Shown here piece by piece: positions 8,836 through 16,903 of a stretch of DNA of 64,000 bases. The notes under the pieces are model-generated. The model searched no databases, was not told the origin of the DNA, and saw only the letters and a program-made list of their open reading frames with translations. A program made the position numbers and the translations under genes. Within the stretch, counting starts at the first letter, position 1; each line of letters begins with the position of its first letter. The DNA comes from Faecalitalea sp. UBA4312 (GTDB lineage: Bacteria > Bacillota_I > Bacilli_A > Erysipelotrichales > Erysipelotrichaceae), in assembly GCA_002394635.1 (NCBI GenBank), contig DGUK01000026.1, positions 5,940 through 69,939 of the forward strand. Reading direction: 5' to 3'.

Positions 8836-9354
8836 ATGAAGAAAAGTATCGAAACCAAGGATCTTGTTCTAATGGCATTTTATGTCGCATTGTTTATGGT
8901 ATTGGATACCTTTGTCAATACTTTGCCGATTCTTCAGATGCCAAATGGCGGAAGTTTAGGGTTATCTACTATCGCCTTGTTGATCGCAAGCTATCATCTG
9001 GGATGGAAAAAAGGCTTGTTTGTGGCCGTTGTCAGTGTCTTTGCCCAGTTTGTGACTGGACCTATGTACACACCGAATCTACTGGGATTCCTTTTGGACT
9101 ATCTGATTGCTTTCTCTGCATATGGATTAGCCAGCTGCTTTCCAAACTTCGGTTTCTTTTATACAGGCGTGCTGATTACCAATTTGATCCGGCTGCTCAG
9201 CAGTGTGATCAGTGGTGTTGTCGTATGGTCTACTCCATGGTGGGGCTCCTTGACATACAATGCCACTTATATGCTCCCGACAATTATTTTAACCATGGTT
9301 GCTGTTCCTTTATTATATAAATCAATTAAACCAAGGATTGCTAAAGACCGCTAA
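8836..9354 (+). CDS. thiT: Thiamine ECF transporter substrate-binding component ThiT
   Basis: S-component of an energy-coupling factor importer; it binds thiamine in the membrane and uses the shared EcfA1A2T module, which is not encoded here. The 172 residues form about six hydrophobic helices. The segment between residues 60 and 85, and VVWSTPWWGSLTYNATYMLP near 134-153, resemble the aromatic thiamine site region of ThiT. Identity rests mainly on the TPP riboswitch immediately upstream and on the length. The GGAGG ribosome binding site is 9 bases before the ATG. The stop codon lies in the terminator stem. Confidence 0.9.
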   Translation: MKKSIETKDLVLMAFYVALFMVLDTFVNTLPILQMPNGGSLGLSTIALLIASYHLGWKKGLFVAVVSVFAQFVTGPMYTPNLLGFLLDYLIAFSAYGLASCFPNFGFFYTGVLITNLIRLLSSVISGVVVWSTPWWGSLTYNATYMLPTIILTMVAVPLLYKSIKPRIAKDR

Positions 9355-9369
9355 ACGGTCTTTTTTTTT
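9343..9369 (+). terminator. Intrinsic terminator of thiT
   Basis: AAAGACCG, loop CTAAA, CGGTCTTT, followed by an unbroken T-run. It overlaps the last codons of thiT. Confidence 0.85.
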
Positions 9370-9370
9370 C

Positions 9371-9397
9371 CAAAAAAAAGAGCACCTCTGTGCTCTT
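9371..9397 (-). terminator. Intrinsic terminator of rnpB
   Basis: On the minus strand AAGAGCAC, loop AGAG, GTGCTCTT and a run of T. It directly follows the 3' end of the RNase P RNA. Confidence 0.85.
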
Positions 9398-9738
9398 AGG
9401 ATCCTAAATTCATAAGCCATGTTCTGTATATGCAGCTATTTATCTATAGGTTTCCCTATCCGGTCTTCCTTTCGTTTCATTCCGACCAGCTCCCCTACCA
9501 AATTTGGGTTTCTCGCTTGCGGGGTTTACCCGTTCCACCCATCCGATTTCTCAGATGGCTCGTCTCTGTGGCACTTTATAACTCGCTTCCATAGTTTCCC
9601 TTAGGATTAAAGTTGCCGTCAGTGATAACACTGCCTGGATTTATCGTTTCATCCAGCACAAACACTACGGTCATCACAGACCGTGCGAGCATGGACTTTC
9701 CTCTAACTTACGTCAGCAGCTGCGATTTAGAATCAGTT
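9398..9738 (-). ncRNA. rnpB: RNase P RNA, bacterial type B
   Basis: Catalytic RNA of RNase P, which matures tRNA 5' ends. On the minus strand the universal blocks are present: GAGGAAAGTCC near the 5' end, GACGGCAA...GGAAAC...AGTGCCACAGAGACGA in the middle, and AGAACATGGCTTAT near the 3' end. P1 forms between GATTCTAAAT at the 5' end and ATTTAGGATC at the 3' end. The layout resembles type B of Bacillota. It lies just downstream of gpsB, whose stop codon touches the 5' end. The exact 5' end is estimated from P1. Confidence 0.95.
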
Positions 9739-10075
9739 ATTCAGCTTTTTCAAATACAGCTTTTTCCAGACGGGCAATTCGTTTCAGGATATCTACCTGA
9801 TCTGTATTTGTGTTAACCATACCTGTGCTGATCTTTTCAGTTAACTTGTCATTGTCTGCTTTTAATGTATAGATTTCCTGTTGCAGTTCCTTGATTTTAG
9901 CCTCATAACGAGTCACTGCCTGCCCTAATTCTTCAATCTTTTCATCATATAACTGATAATCTTCAATAATTTGATCTAAAAATTCATCGACTTCTGCAGG
10001 TGCATATCCCTTCAGATCCACATGGAACTCTTTCGAATATACATCCTGAGCGGTTAAATTCATTTCATTCGCCAT
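9737..10075 (-). CDS. gpsB: Cell-cycle protein GpsB (DivIVA family)
   Basis: Small septal adaptor coordinating PBPs with division and elongation. The product is about 112 residues: a DivIVA-like N-terminal domain (LTAQDVYSKEFHVDLKGY, then EVDEFLDQIIEDY), a coiled coil to about residue 70, and a short C-terminal helix (DILKRIARLEKAVFEK). I start at ATG 10073-10075 (MANEMN) because AGGAG lies 8 bases upstream; a GTG three codons earlier overlaps that site. gpsB followed by rnpB, next to recU-ponA, is also the Bacillus order, and GpsB regulates PBP1. Confidence 0.93.
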   Translation of the reverse strand: MANEMNLTAQDVYSKEFHVDLKGYAPAEVDEFLDQIIEDYQLYDEKIEELGQAVTRYEAKIKELQQEIYTLKADNDKLTEKISTGMVNTNTDQVDILKRIARLEKAVFEKAE

Positions 10076-10139
10076 TTGTATCACTCCTCTAATACTCTTT
10101 ATAATTATGCCGTTTCTACCCTAAAAAATCAACCATAAT

Positions 10140-10168
10140 TTGAATGTTCCCTTGTTTTCATATATAAT
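10140..10168 (+). promoter_or_regulatory. Promoter of recU-ponA
   Basis: TTGAAT (10140-10145), exactly 17 bases, TATAAT (10163-10168). The recU ATG begins at 10176, only 7 bases after the -10 box, so the transcript would begin at or next to the start codon. Confidence 0.75.
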
Positions 10169-10175
10169 GAGGGCG

Positions 10176-10763
10176 ATGAGTACGATTAAATATCCAACGG
10201 GCGCAACCGTTCGTTCTTCGCATACTGTAAAGGACTATCACAGCGGTCGCGGGATGCGTTTGGAAAACGATGTCAACGAATCTAATGCCTATTATAAAGC
10301 GGCCGATATCGCCCTGATATACAAAAAACCAACTCCAATCCAGGTTGTTCGTGTGGATTATCCGTCACGTAACCGCGCTAAGATTGTTGAAGCGTACTAT
10401 CGAACCCCGTCCACCACGGATTACAATGGTGTTTATAAAGGAAAATACATAGATTTTGAAGCGAAGGAAACCAAAAACAAAACAAGTTTTCCGAACTTTT
10501 TAATTCATCCACATCAGATAGAACATCTATTAAATGTACATTACCATGGAGGAATCGGATTCTTTATCATCCGTTTTACTTATCATAATGAAACCTATCT
10601 GGTCGATGCCTGTCAGCTGATTGACGAAATTCATTCGCTGAATAGAGAATCTATTCCTTATATATGGTTTCAGGAAAACGGTCATTTAATTCAAGAAGGA
10701 CTAAATCCCCGATTGGCATATCTGAAAGAGGTCGATCGTCTGTATTTCAAGGAGGAACAATAG
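10176..10763 (+). CDS. recU: Holliday junction resolvase RecU
   Basis: Cuts Holliday junctions during recombination and helps chromosome segregation. From the ATG at 10176 the product is 195 residues and opens MSTIKYPTG, like other RecU proteins. The nuclease core shows RGMRLENDVNESN, KKPTPIQVVRVDYP, SSTTDYNG-like TPSTTDYNGVYKGKYIDFEAKETKN (catalytic Asp and ExK), then HQIEHL. An upstream ATG at 10167 sits inside the -10 box and is unlikely. No Shine-Dalgarno is present, pointing to leaderless initiation. The stop TAG is followed after one base by ponA. Confidence 0.95.
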   Translation: MSTIKYPTGATVRSSHTVKDYHSGRGMRLENDVNESNAYYKAADIALIYKKPTPIQVVRVDYPSRNRAKIVEAYYRTPSTTDYNGVYKGKYIDFEAKETKNKTSFPNFLIHPHQIEHLLNVHYHGGIGFFIIRFTYHNETYLVDACQLIDEIHSLNRESIPYIWFQENGHLIQEGLNPRLAYLKEVDRLYFKEEQ

Positions 10764-10764
10764 T

Positions 10765-13254
10765 ATGGCTAAATTTCAAATAAAAAAGCCGAACATAAAA
10801 ATGCCAAAATTCCAGAAGAAGGAGTCTTCACAGAATTCGGAATCAAATAAACCGCCAAAGCAGATTAAACGGCGTCTGGATATATGGAATAAGATAGCGA
10901 TTGCGATCCTGACTATATTCCTGGTCGGATGTATATCCGTATTCTTTATCTTAGTCAATGTCATTAACGATCCGGAAGGAATGCGTTTCAGTCAGGATGG
11001 TCTGCAGGCCATGGCAAGTTCACGAATCTATGATACAAACGGAAAATTAATTTATGAGTTTGGTGAGGAAATTCGTGATGATGTCACCTATGAACAACTG
11101 CCGCAAAATTTAATTGATGCTTTCCTGGCTATTGAGGATTCCCGTTATTTTGACCACAACGGATTTGATATGCCTCGATTCCTGTCGGCTGCCATCACCA
11201 ACCTGCGGACCGGCGATTTCTCCCAGGGTGGTTCAACTTTGACGATGCAGATGATCGATAATGCGTTCACCAAAAATCAGGAGCAGAAACTGTTAAAAGA
11301 AAAAGGCAGCATATCCAAATATGATCAAGTGAAATTAAAGATTCAGGAAATCTACTTGTCTCTGGTTGCCGAACAAAGTATCTCCAAAGAAGATATTTTT
11401 GAATATTATGTCAACCGGATCTGGTTTGGTTCCGGAAACAGTACACGTGGTATTGAAAAAGCATGCGAATACTATTTCGGAAAACATGTAGCTCAGCTGA
11501 ATTTAGAAGAATGTGCTTTCTTGGCCGGATGTATCAATGCCCCGAGTACATACAATCCGCTGGCCAATCAGACCGATTTCGAAATGGATCATCTGAAAGC
11601 CGGTCAGCAACGTAGAAATGCGACTTTGGACCTTATGCTGCAGCATGGATATATTACTCAAGAAGAGCATGATCTGGCATGCAGTACAAAATTATCCTAC
11701 TCTTTAAAACAGACGCTGGAAACCAGTGATGATCCGAACCAGTCTTATATTGACCTGGTCATCGAAGAAACACAGGCGTTGACAGGACAGGATCCAAGTA
11801 TCATCCCTATGGACATCTATACTGCTTTGAACACAAGCGTACAGAAAGAAGCAGATAAGATTTGTGACGGAGAAACCGTGAATTTCCCGAATGAAGTTTT
11901 TGATGTTGGTTTTGGCATCCTGGATAACGAAACCGGAGAAATCATTGCGATTGGTCCGGGACGAACTTATCATACTGACAATGTAAAGATCAACAACGCG
12001 ACAGATCGTAAACAACCGGGATCTTCGATGAAACCACTGATGGCCTATTCATCCACTTTTGATATATTAGGATGGTCTACAGAGCACGCTGTGGAGGATA
12101 AAAAGAAGGATTACTGGCACAGTGGTGTGGATCTGCAGAACTCTGATGGTACATACAGTGGCACAATCAGTCTGGCTTATGCGCTGGGTGTTTCCAAAAA
12201 TACATGTGCTGCCGGTGCCATGTTGGATCTGATCGATGCCAAGGGGTATAACTATTGGATCGATTTCTGTGAAAAACTTGGTTTCGATAAAGATGTATGT
12301 GAAGAATTTACCGAACAGTACAGTATCGGCGGTGGCAGTATGTATGCTTCTCCGATCCAGCAGGCCAATGCGTACTCCATCTTTGCCAATAAGGGAAAAA
12401 GGGTCGATGCCCATACTGTTCGATATGCGACACGTAGAACCGACAAGAAAAAATTTGAAACAGATACAACACCAATCGAAGTTATCAGTGAAGAAGCTGC
12501 TTTTATGATGTCCTTCCTACTTTACAAGGTGGTGCATGGTGGATACCAGAACTTCAACGAAAAGCTGACTTCGACTTATCCTGTATATGGTAAGTCAGGA
12601 ACTTCCGACTGGGGTACCGACGGATTGCAGTGGGGTATCCCACAAAGTTCGATCCGTGATGAATGGTCTGTCGGTTATACATCCCAGTTCACCATTGCGG
12701 TATGGTCCGGTTATACTCGTCAATATGAACAACAAGGCTATTACATCCCGACATATTCCGTGTCCGCTTATACCGTAGCTTTTGATATCAGCCATTACAT
12801 GCTTGATTTCTGTGAACAATATGGTACGTATACAGACATCGAAATTCCAGCTGGTGTCTCTCCATATAACGGTGGTTATATCAAAACAGAATTCCTGTCT
12901 CAAGGTGATAAGACAACCACATCCACCGGAACTGTCGAAAAGCAGGAAGAAGAAAAAGAGGAAGAGGAAGAAGATAAAGATTACACAGAAGAAACCGCAT
13001 GTACAAGTACCGGCGGAACGTGGGATGCAATGAACAATGAATGCGTATACGACTGGCAAACGGAAGAAGATCCGTCCCAGACTGACCCAACAATCAATCC
13101 GACGTATCCGGATGATTCCGGTGAAACCTGGACCAATCCGACAACAGATCCAAATTATGGTGGTGGAACAGATTATACAGATCCTAACCTCTATCTGGGA
13201 GGTTGGATACAAATTCCTAGAAATTGGTTATCCAATATATTCGAACTATTCTAA
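10765..13254 (+). CDS. ponA: Class A penicillin-binding protein (PBP1A-like)
   Basis: Bifunctional peptidoglycan synthase. A basic cytoplasmic tail and one membrane segment (about 43-67) are followed by the GT51 glycosyltransferase (EDSRYFDHNGFD near 124, QGGSTLTMQ near 153) and the transpeptidase. The latter has SxxK in PGSSMKPL near 418, SKN near 476 and KSGT near 608. After about 705 comes a low-complexity acidic tail (EKEEEEEDKD), a two-cysteine patch (ACTSTGGTW...NNECVYDW) and a Pro/Thr-rich end. The length of 829 is normal. The AAGGAGG site overlaps the recU end; the recU-ponA pair is conserved in Bacillota. Confidence 0.96.
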   Translation: MAKFQIKKPNIKMPKFQKKESSQNSESNKPPKQIKRRLDIWNKIAIAILTIFLVGCISVFFILVNVINDPEGMRFSQDGLQAMASSRIYDTNGKLIYEFGEEIRDDVTYEQLPQNLIDAFLAIEDSRYFDHNGFDMPRFLSAAITNLRTGDFSQGGSTLTMQMIDNAFTKNQEQKLLKEKGSISKYDQVKLKIQEIYLSLVAEQSISKEDIFEYYVNRIWFGSGNSTRGIEKACEYYFGKHVAQLNLEECAFLAGCINAPSTYNPLANQTDFEMDHLKAGQQRRNATLDLMLQHGYITQEEHDLACSTKLSYSLKQTLETSDDPNQSYIDLVIEETQALTGQDPSIIPMDIYTALNTSVQKEADKICDGETVNFPNEVFDVGFGILDNETGEIIAIGPGRTYHTDNVKINNATDRKQPGSSMKPLMAYSSTFDILGWSTEHAVEDKKKDYWHSGVDLQNSDGTYSGTISLAYALGVSKNTCAAGAMLDLIDAKGYNYWIDFCEKLGFDKDVCEEFTEQYSIGGGSMYASPIQQANAYSIFANKGKRVDAHTVRYATRRTDKKKFETDTTPIEVISEEAAFMMSFLLYKVVHGGYQNFNEKLTSTYPVYGKSGTSDWGTDGLQWGIPQSSIRDEWSVGYTSQFTIAVWSGYTRQYEQQGYYIPTYSVSAYTVAFDISHYMLDFCEQYGTYTDIEIPAGVSPYNGGYIKTEFLSQGDKTTTSTGTVEKQEEEKEEEEEDKDYTEETACTSTGGTWDAMNNECVYDWQTEEDPSQTDPTINPTYPDDSGETWTNPTTDPNYGGGTDYTDPNLYLGGWIQIPRNWLSNIFELF

Positions 13255-13258
13255 AATG

Positions 13259-13290
13259 AAGGAGACATTCCGATTGGATGTCTCCTTTTC
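13259..13290 (+). terminator. Intrinsic terminator of recU-ponA
   Basis: AAGGAGACAT (13259-13268) pairs with ATGTCTCCTT (13278-13287), 9-base loop, then a T-rich tail. Confidence 0.85.
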
Positions 13291-13303
13291 TATTGATAAT
13301 TTT

Positions 13304-13358
13304 TTCACATATTTTCACATAAGAAACGGATAAAAATCAGATAGTCTTTTACTATTAT
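13304..13358 (+). promoter_or_regulatory. Activator-type promoter of candidate small RNA A
   Basis: Direct repeat TTCACA-TATT-TTCACA (13304-13319) has a 10-base period like OmpR/PhoP-family sites. A TATTAT -10 box follows at 13353-13358 with no recognisable -35. The same layout recurs before candidate RNA B. Confidence 0.4.
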
Positions 13359-13361
13359 ACT

Positions 13362-13447
13362 GTTGAGCAAAGAAAGTTGCTCAACATATATTTCTCTCTC
13401 CCTATTAAACAGAACATAAAACAAAAAGCAGGATTCCCTGCTTTTTT
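13362..13447 (+). ncRNA. Candidate small RNA A (paralogue of B)
   Basis: No gene is known to me here. A 9-bp hairpin (GTTGAGCAA, loop AGAAAG, TTGCTCAAC; 13362-13385) is followed by an unpaired pyrimidine tract TTTCTCTCTCCCT (13391-13403). A terminator ends it (GCAGG-attc-CCTGC with A and T runs, 13423-13447). The order hairpin, CU-rich tract, terminator is typical of trans-acting small RNAs. No start codon lies in the transcript. The terminator also serves the minus-strand nitroreductase gene. The second copy at 14164 shares the hairpin loop, the tract and the promoter spacing. Confidence 0.45.
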
Positions 13448-13448
13448 G

Positions 13449-13985
13449 TTATTCATAGATTTTCAAAATGTCTTTTACCGGTTTTCTTCGTGGCGCACTT
13501 GGATCAATTGCCGGATGACCGATTGCAAGGATAGCCGTAATCGATTGACTAGGCGGCACAGAAAGCAGATCACGTATCTTTTTTTCATCACGAACCCCCA
13601 TCACCAAGGTTCCATACCCCATATCATACGCTTTTAACGCCATGTTCTGACAAGCAAGTCCACAATCGAAATAGCCCCAGTTTCCTCCGACTTCATTATC
13701 CGGGCTTCCATTTTTCGCATAACCTGACAATCCTTTTTCAAAACAAATAACGATAAAACAAGAGGCATTTCGCGTATTGTTTGAATTCCGTGCCGGTAGA
13801 CATTCTTTTAGCTTTCTTTTCATCTCTGCAGATTTAACCGCATAATATCGAGGTACTTGTGTATTTTTCCAGGATGGTGCCATTTCTCCCGCATGAACAA
13901 TCGATTCAATATCTTCATTGGGGATCTTGCCGGAGGTATATAACCGAATACTTCTTCTTTTCTCAATAGCCTGACTGATTTCCAT
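13449..13985 (-). CDS. Nitroreductase-family FMN oxidoreductase
   Basis: FMN-dependent NAD(P)H oxidoreductase family; the substrate is unknown. About 178 residues from ATG 13985 (MEISQAIEKRRSIR, the usual opening with the FMN-phosphate-binding RRSIR). WKNTQVPRYYAVKSAE near 40, a central NWGYFDCGLACQNMALKAYDMGYGTLVMG (in two conserved blocks) and the end PRRKPVKDIL follow the family pattern. I prefer this ATG to one four codons upstream because GGGAGAG precedes it. A perfect inverted repeat lies between the -10 box and the start, suggesting a dedicated repressor. Confidence 0.88.
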   Translation of the reverse strand: MEISQAIEKRRSIRLYTSGKIPNEDIESIVHAGEMAPSWKNTQVPRYYAVKSAEMKRKLKECLPARNSNNTRNASCFIVICFEKGLSGYAKNGSPDNEVGGNWGYFDCGLACQNMALKAYDMGYGTLVMGVRDEKKIRDLLSVPPSQSITAILAIGHPAIDPSAPRRKPVKDILKIYE

Positions 13986-14000
13986 ACTCTCTCCCATTAG

Positions 14001-14018
14001 TTAGTAACAGCTTACTAA
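14001..14018. promoter_or_regulatory. Operator-like inverted repeat at the nitroreductase promoter
   Basis: TTAGTAA-CAGC-TTACTAA is a perfect 7-bp inverted repeat, of the size used by MarR- or TetR-type repressors. On the minus strand it starts right after a TATACT -10 box (14024-14019; a TTTTCA -35 lies 17 bases away), so it covers the transcription start. Confidence 0.6.
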
Positions 14019-14104
14019 AGTATACACCACTTCCTCTTAAATGAAAACCATCCTTCCGTATTTTTTTATAATTTTTAGTTTATTCTCCCATAATTTAGAA
14101 TCAT

Positions 14105-14159
14105 CTCACATGCTTTCACATCGATCTTTGTTAATGACACGATGATTCTTTTGTATCAT
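14105..14159 (+). promoter_or_regulatory. Activator-type promoter of candidate small RNA B
   Basis: CTCACA-TGCT-TTCACA (14105-14120) and TATCAT (14154-14159). The distance from the last repeat base group CACAT to the GAGC of the hairpin is 44 bases, the same as in copy A. Confidence 0.4.
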
Positions 14160-14163
14160 AACA

Positions 14164-14266
14164 GTGAGCTAAGAAAGCTCTTAATATAGATGCATACTTC
14201 ATATATCTCTCTATCCTTACACATAATATATGAAATCAAAAAAAGCGGTTATCCGCTTTTTTGATT
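14164..14266 (+). ncRNA. Candidate small RNA B (paralogue of A)
   Basis: A short hairpin (GAGCT, loop AAGAA, AGCTC; 14166-14180) and a pyrimidine tract TCTCTCTATCCTT (14206-14218) lead to a strong terminator (AATCAAAAAA...GCGG-ttat-CCGC...TTTTTTGATT, about 14233-14264). It shares loop purines, the tract and its CATATAT lead-in with copy A. The terminator contains the stop codon of the minus-strand HAD gene and probably serves both directions. A short ATG frame exists but is not shared with copy A, so a peptide is unlikely. Confidence 0.42.
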
Positions 14267-15124
14267 TTTCAATATCTCATAGATACCCTGCTCATCATTG
14301 GAAAGAGTAACATGGCCAGCCGCTTGTTTGACAATCTGCTCTGCCTGTCCCATCGCATAGCTATGATGTGACAAAGGAAACATAGGGATGTCATTTTCAG
14401 CATCTCCGAAGATCATTATTTCATCTGCTGTCCATCCATTCCGAACCATCAAGTGTTTCAGCATCGTTCCTTTATCAAAGTCTTTAGCGACGATTTCGAT
14501 GTTTCGAATACTGCTGCGAAATATCGAATAATGTCCTGACAGGTCATCCAATACCTGGTTATAATACGTTTCTGTTTGTTGTGCGTCATTCAAATAATTC
14601 ACTTTTCGAATCGTTTGTGGAATCTGCTCAAATGACTGTATATAATGAATATCCGGATACCCGTCACGCAGATCATCCAGCCATGAGCAAGGGCCGGCTG
14701 TCCAGGGATAATCGATTGATACGTTTCGTTCTACCCGCAATTTTCTTTTTATTTCATACAATTGATCAGGAATATAAACATAGATACCGTCATCATAGAG
14801 AGCCCATATCTCACAATTCAGATTTTTCCCATAACCGAATAATTCATTGACCTGTTCCGGCTCTAAATGACCAGGAGCTTCTCTACTTCCCTTTTCAAGA
14901 TCACAACAGCACAATCCGTTAAACTCGATTAGATAGCCACCATATTCCGGCATGTGCAATTGTTTCGCATAAGGTAACAACCGCCGATAGTTCCGCCCGC
15001 TGGCTAATACAAGACGTATTCCTTGTTGCTGCATCCGTATCAGAATCTGTTTTGTTTCTGTACGAATATGATTGGTCCCATCAAGAAGTGTACCATCCAT
15101 ATCCATCACAATTGCTTTTATCAT
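14249..15124 (-). CDS. Cof-type HAD-IIB phosphatase
   Basis: Haloacid dehalogenase-family hydrolase, usually acting on sugar or cofactor phosphates; the exact substrate is not predictable. The 291 residues carry motif I DMDGTLLDG at residues 7-15, motif II LASGRNYRR near 39, and motif IV GDAENDIPMF near 240, with KG (DKGTMLKHL near 216) as motif III Lys. The IIB cap lies between. It starts 4 bases after the sstT stop behind AAGGA, so the two are probably co-transcribed. Confidence 0.9.
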   Translation of the reverse strand: MIKAIVMDMDGTLLDGTNHIRTETKQILIRMQQQGIRLVLASGRNYRRLLPYAKQLHMPEYGGYLIEFNGLCCCDLEKGSREAPGHLEPEQVNELFGYGKNLNCEIWALYDDGIYVYIPDQLYEIKRKLRVERNVSIDYPWTAGPCSWLDDLRDGYPDIHYIQSFEQIPQTIRKVNYLNDAQQTETYYNQVLDDLSGHYSIFRSSIRNIEIVAKDFDKGTMLKHLMVRNGWTADEIMIFGDAENDIPMFPLSHHSYAMGQAEQIVKQAAGHVTLSNDEQGIYEILKNQKSG

Positions 15125-15128
15125 TTCC

Positions 15129-16388
15129 TTATTTCTTTTTCTTCCGGTTCATAAAATCAGGTAGCTCACGGCCCTCTTTTAACCATTGTGCATATTCAGC
15201 CGTTGCTGCAAACATTACGTCTCCTGATGAGTTCAATGCCGTTTCCACGCTGTCCTGTACCACGCCAATGATAAATCCAATCCCCACTGCCTGCATGGCA
15301 ATATCTCCGGAAATACCAAATAAAGAACAAGCCATCGGAATCAGTAATAATGAACCTCCGGCTACTCCACTGGCTCCACACGCCGCAAATGTTGCTAATA
15401 CACTCAGCACAAAGGCGGTGGCTATATCCACATGAATTCCCATCGTATGTGCAGTTGCCAAGGCAAAGACCGTTATCGTAATGGCAGCTCCATCCATGTT
15501 GATGGTAGCCCCCAGCGGAATGGAAACAGAATACATTTCCTCATCTAGTCCCAGCTTTTCACACAACGCCATATTAATGGGGATATTAGCTGCTGAACTT
15601 CTTGTAAAGAACGCCATCAATCCGCTCTCTTTCAAACATCTAAATACCAGTGGATACGGGTTTCTGCGTAAAAACAGGAAAGAGATCAACGGATCAACAA
15701 TCAGTGCCACAGCCAGCATACATCCGACCAAAAGCAATAAAAGTTTACCGTACGAAGTGAAAATTTCCAGACCGTTCTGTGATATCGATGCATAGGATAG
15801 CCCTAGAATACCAAACGGAGCAAATTCAATAATCCAGCGTACCAGCTGGGAAATGCCTTCGGATATGTCCACAAGCATCTGTTTTGTCTGATCAGAAGCA
15901 AGGCTTTTCAAAGCCAGGCCCAACAGAATAGACCAGAATAAGATGCTGACATAGTTTGCCGTTGCCAAGGCTTCTACCGGATTGGAAACAACATTATTAA
16001 TCAGGTTGGCAATAACCTCTCCAATTCCTGATGGAGCCGCTTCCTGTGCTACTTCTCCGCTCAGAACCAATGTCTGTGGGAATAAATAACTGCCCACAAC
16101 AGCTACAACGGCAGCCAGTAAAGTACTTAACATGTATAAGAAGATAACTCGTACAAAGCGCCTGTCCATTTTGCTGTTTGATTGAGCCAGAGAACTGGTA
16201 ATCAAGACAAAAACAAGTATTGGCGCAATCGAACGCAATGACCCTTTGAATACATCACCTAATACACTGATCCATTGTAGATCCTTAAATAAAACACCTA
16301 AGACTGTACCTATGATCAATCCAATCAAGATTCGGATAATCAAGCTGGTTGACCGGTATCTTTGAATACACTTCTTCAATCCATTCAT
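15129..16388 (-). CDS. sstT: Serine/threonine:Na+ symporter SstT
   Basis: Sodium-coupled uptake of serine and threonine (DAACS family), inner membrane. The 419 residues include the family signature regions SSAANIPINMALCEKLG (near 263) and NMDGAAITITVFALATAHTMG (near 297), then GVAGGSLLLIPMACSLFGI and the end GDVMFAATAEYAQWLK. About eight helices and two re-entrant loops are expected. The start ATG follows GGGAG. The distinctive SSAANIPIN and GVAGGSLLLIPMA segments favour SstT over glutamate transporters. Confidence 0.9.
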   Translation of the reverse strand: MNGLKKCIQRYRSTSLIIRILIGLIIGTVLGVLFKDLQWISVLGDVFKGSLRSIAPILVFVLITSSLAQSNSKMDRRFVRVIFLYMLSTLLAAVVAVVGSYLFPQTLVLSGEVAQEAAPSGIGEVIANLINNVVSNPVEALATANYVSILFWSILLGLALKSLASDQTKQMLVDISEGISQLVRWIIEFAPFGILGLSYASISQNGLEIFTSYGKLLLLLVGCMLAVALIVDPLISFLFLRRNPYPLVFRCLKESGLMAFFTRSSAANIPINMALCEKLGLDEEMYSVSIPLGATINMDGAAITITVFALATAHTMGIHVDIATAFVLSVLATFAACGASGVAGGSLLLIPMACSLFGISGDIAMQAVGIGFIIGVVQDSVETALNSSGDVMFAATAEYAQWLKEGRELPDFMNRKKKK

Positions 16389-16528
16389 ATTTTTTCTCCC
16401 TTATACTTACGATATCATGTTTATACAAAAGAAACATCTATTTTTTATTTAGCTTTTTTAAATTATTATTATTTGTTCCTTATTTTTTTGATGCTTTGTT
16501 TTTCATATAAATTTTTTAAAAAAATAAC
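16389..16528. other. AT-rich intergenic spacer
   Basis: Between sstT and the tRNA-Asn promoter. Very AT-rich; it presumably holds the sstT promoter, but I could not assign -35 and -10 boxes with confidence. Confidence 0.4.
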
Positions 16529-16557
16529 TTGTAAATCACCCTAAGCTATGCTATTAT
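16529..16557 (+). promoter_or_regulatory. Promoter of tRNA-Asn
   Basis: TTGTAA (16529-16534), 17 bases, TATTAT (16552-16557) with an upstream TG, i.e. TGCTATTAT extended -10. Confidence 0.7.
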
Positions 16558-16574
16558 TATTGAGCGTTGGCAAT

Positions 16575-16650
16575 GCCTCCATAGCTCAGTCGGTAGAGCG
16601 TCCGGCTGTTAACCGGCAGGTCACAAGTTCGAGTCTTGTTGGAGGCGCCA
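16575..16650 (+). tRNA. tRNA-Asn (GUU)
   Basis: 76-base cloverleaf. Acceptor stem GCCTCCA/TGGAGGC is perfect. The anticodon loop CTGTTAA reads GUU. T loop GTTCGAG and an encoded CCA end are present. Confidence 0.97.
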
Positions 16651-16673
16651 TTTTTTTATGCTTAAAAACATTT

Positions 16674-16709
16674 CCTGATCCTGTGTATTACAGCGCATCA
16701 GGTTTTTTT
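16674..16709 (+). terminator. Terminator after tRNA-Asn
   Basis: CCTGAT (16674-16679) pairs with ATCAGG (16697-16702) around an inner CTGT/ACAG pairing, followed by seven T. Confidence 0.7.
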
Positions 16710-16717
16710 CTTATTAT

Positions 16718-16900
16718 TTACGTTTTGTCGATTGCCTCTACCTCCATAAAACCAGGGCGTTGCTCATAGTAACATACTTTGTTTCTTAACAAATAGTTTT
16801 TTCTAGAATCTGATCAATATTGTCTGTCGTATGATCAACTGACGGTATTTCTGAGCAAATAAAGAACAGGACCTGATGATTCCAATGGATAAATCTTTCA
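16718..16900 (-). pseudogene. Possible decayed coding remnant
   Basis: On the minus strand, short open segments in different frames look coding: one ends YYEQRPGFMEVEAIDKT before a stop at 16718-16720, another just upstream reads EIPSVDHTTDNIDQILEK. They do not connect without frameshifts and no family is recognised. It fills most of the 379-base gap between tRNA-Asn and the next gene. It may equally be chance. Confidence 0.25.
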
Positions 16901-16903
16901 AAA

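Noticed and set aside
9419-9816. Plus-strand frames across 9419-9816
   Set aside because: They lie antisense to the RNase P RNA and gpsB.
12595-13212. Long minus-strand open frame of 205 codons
   Set aside because: It is opposite the well-supported ponA gene, has odd Cys/Ile-rich composition, and is a shadow of the PBP coding sequence.
13290-14270. CRISPR-like or transposon repeat pair
   Set aside because: The two copies share a transcription-unit layout rather than long identical sequence, and no inverted ends, spacers or cas genes occur.
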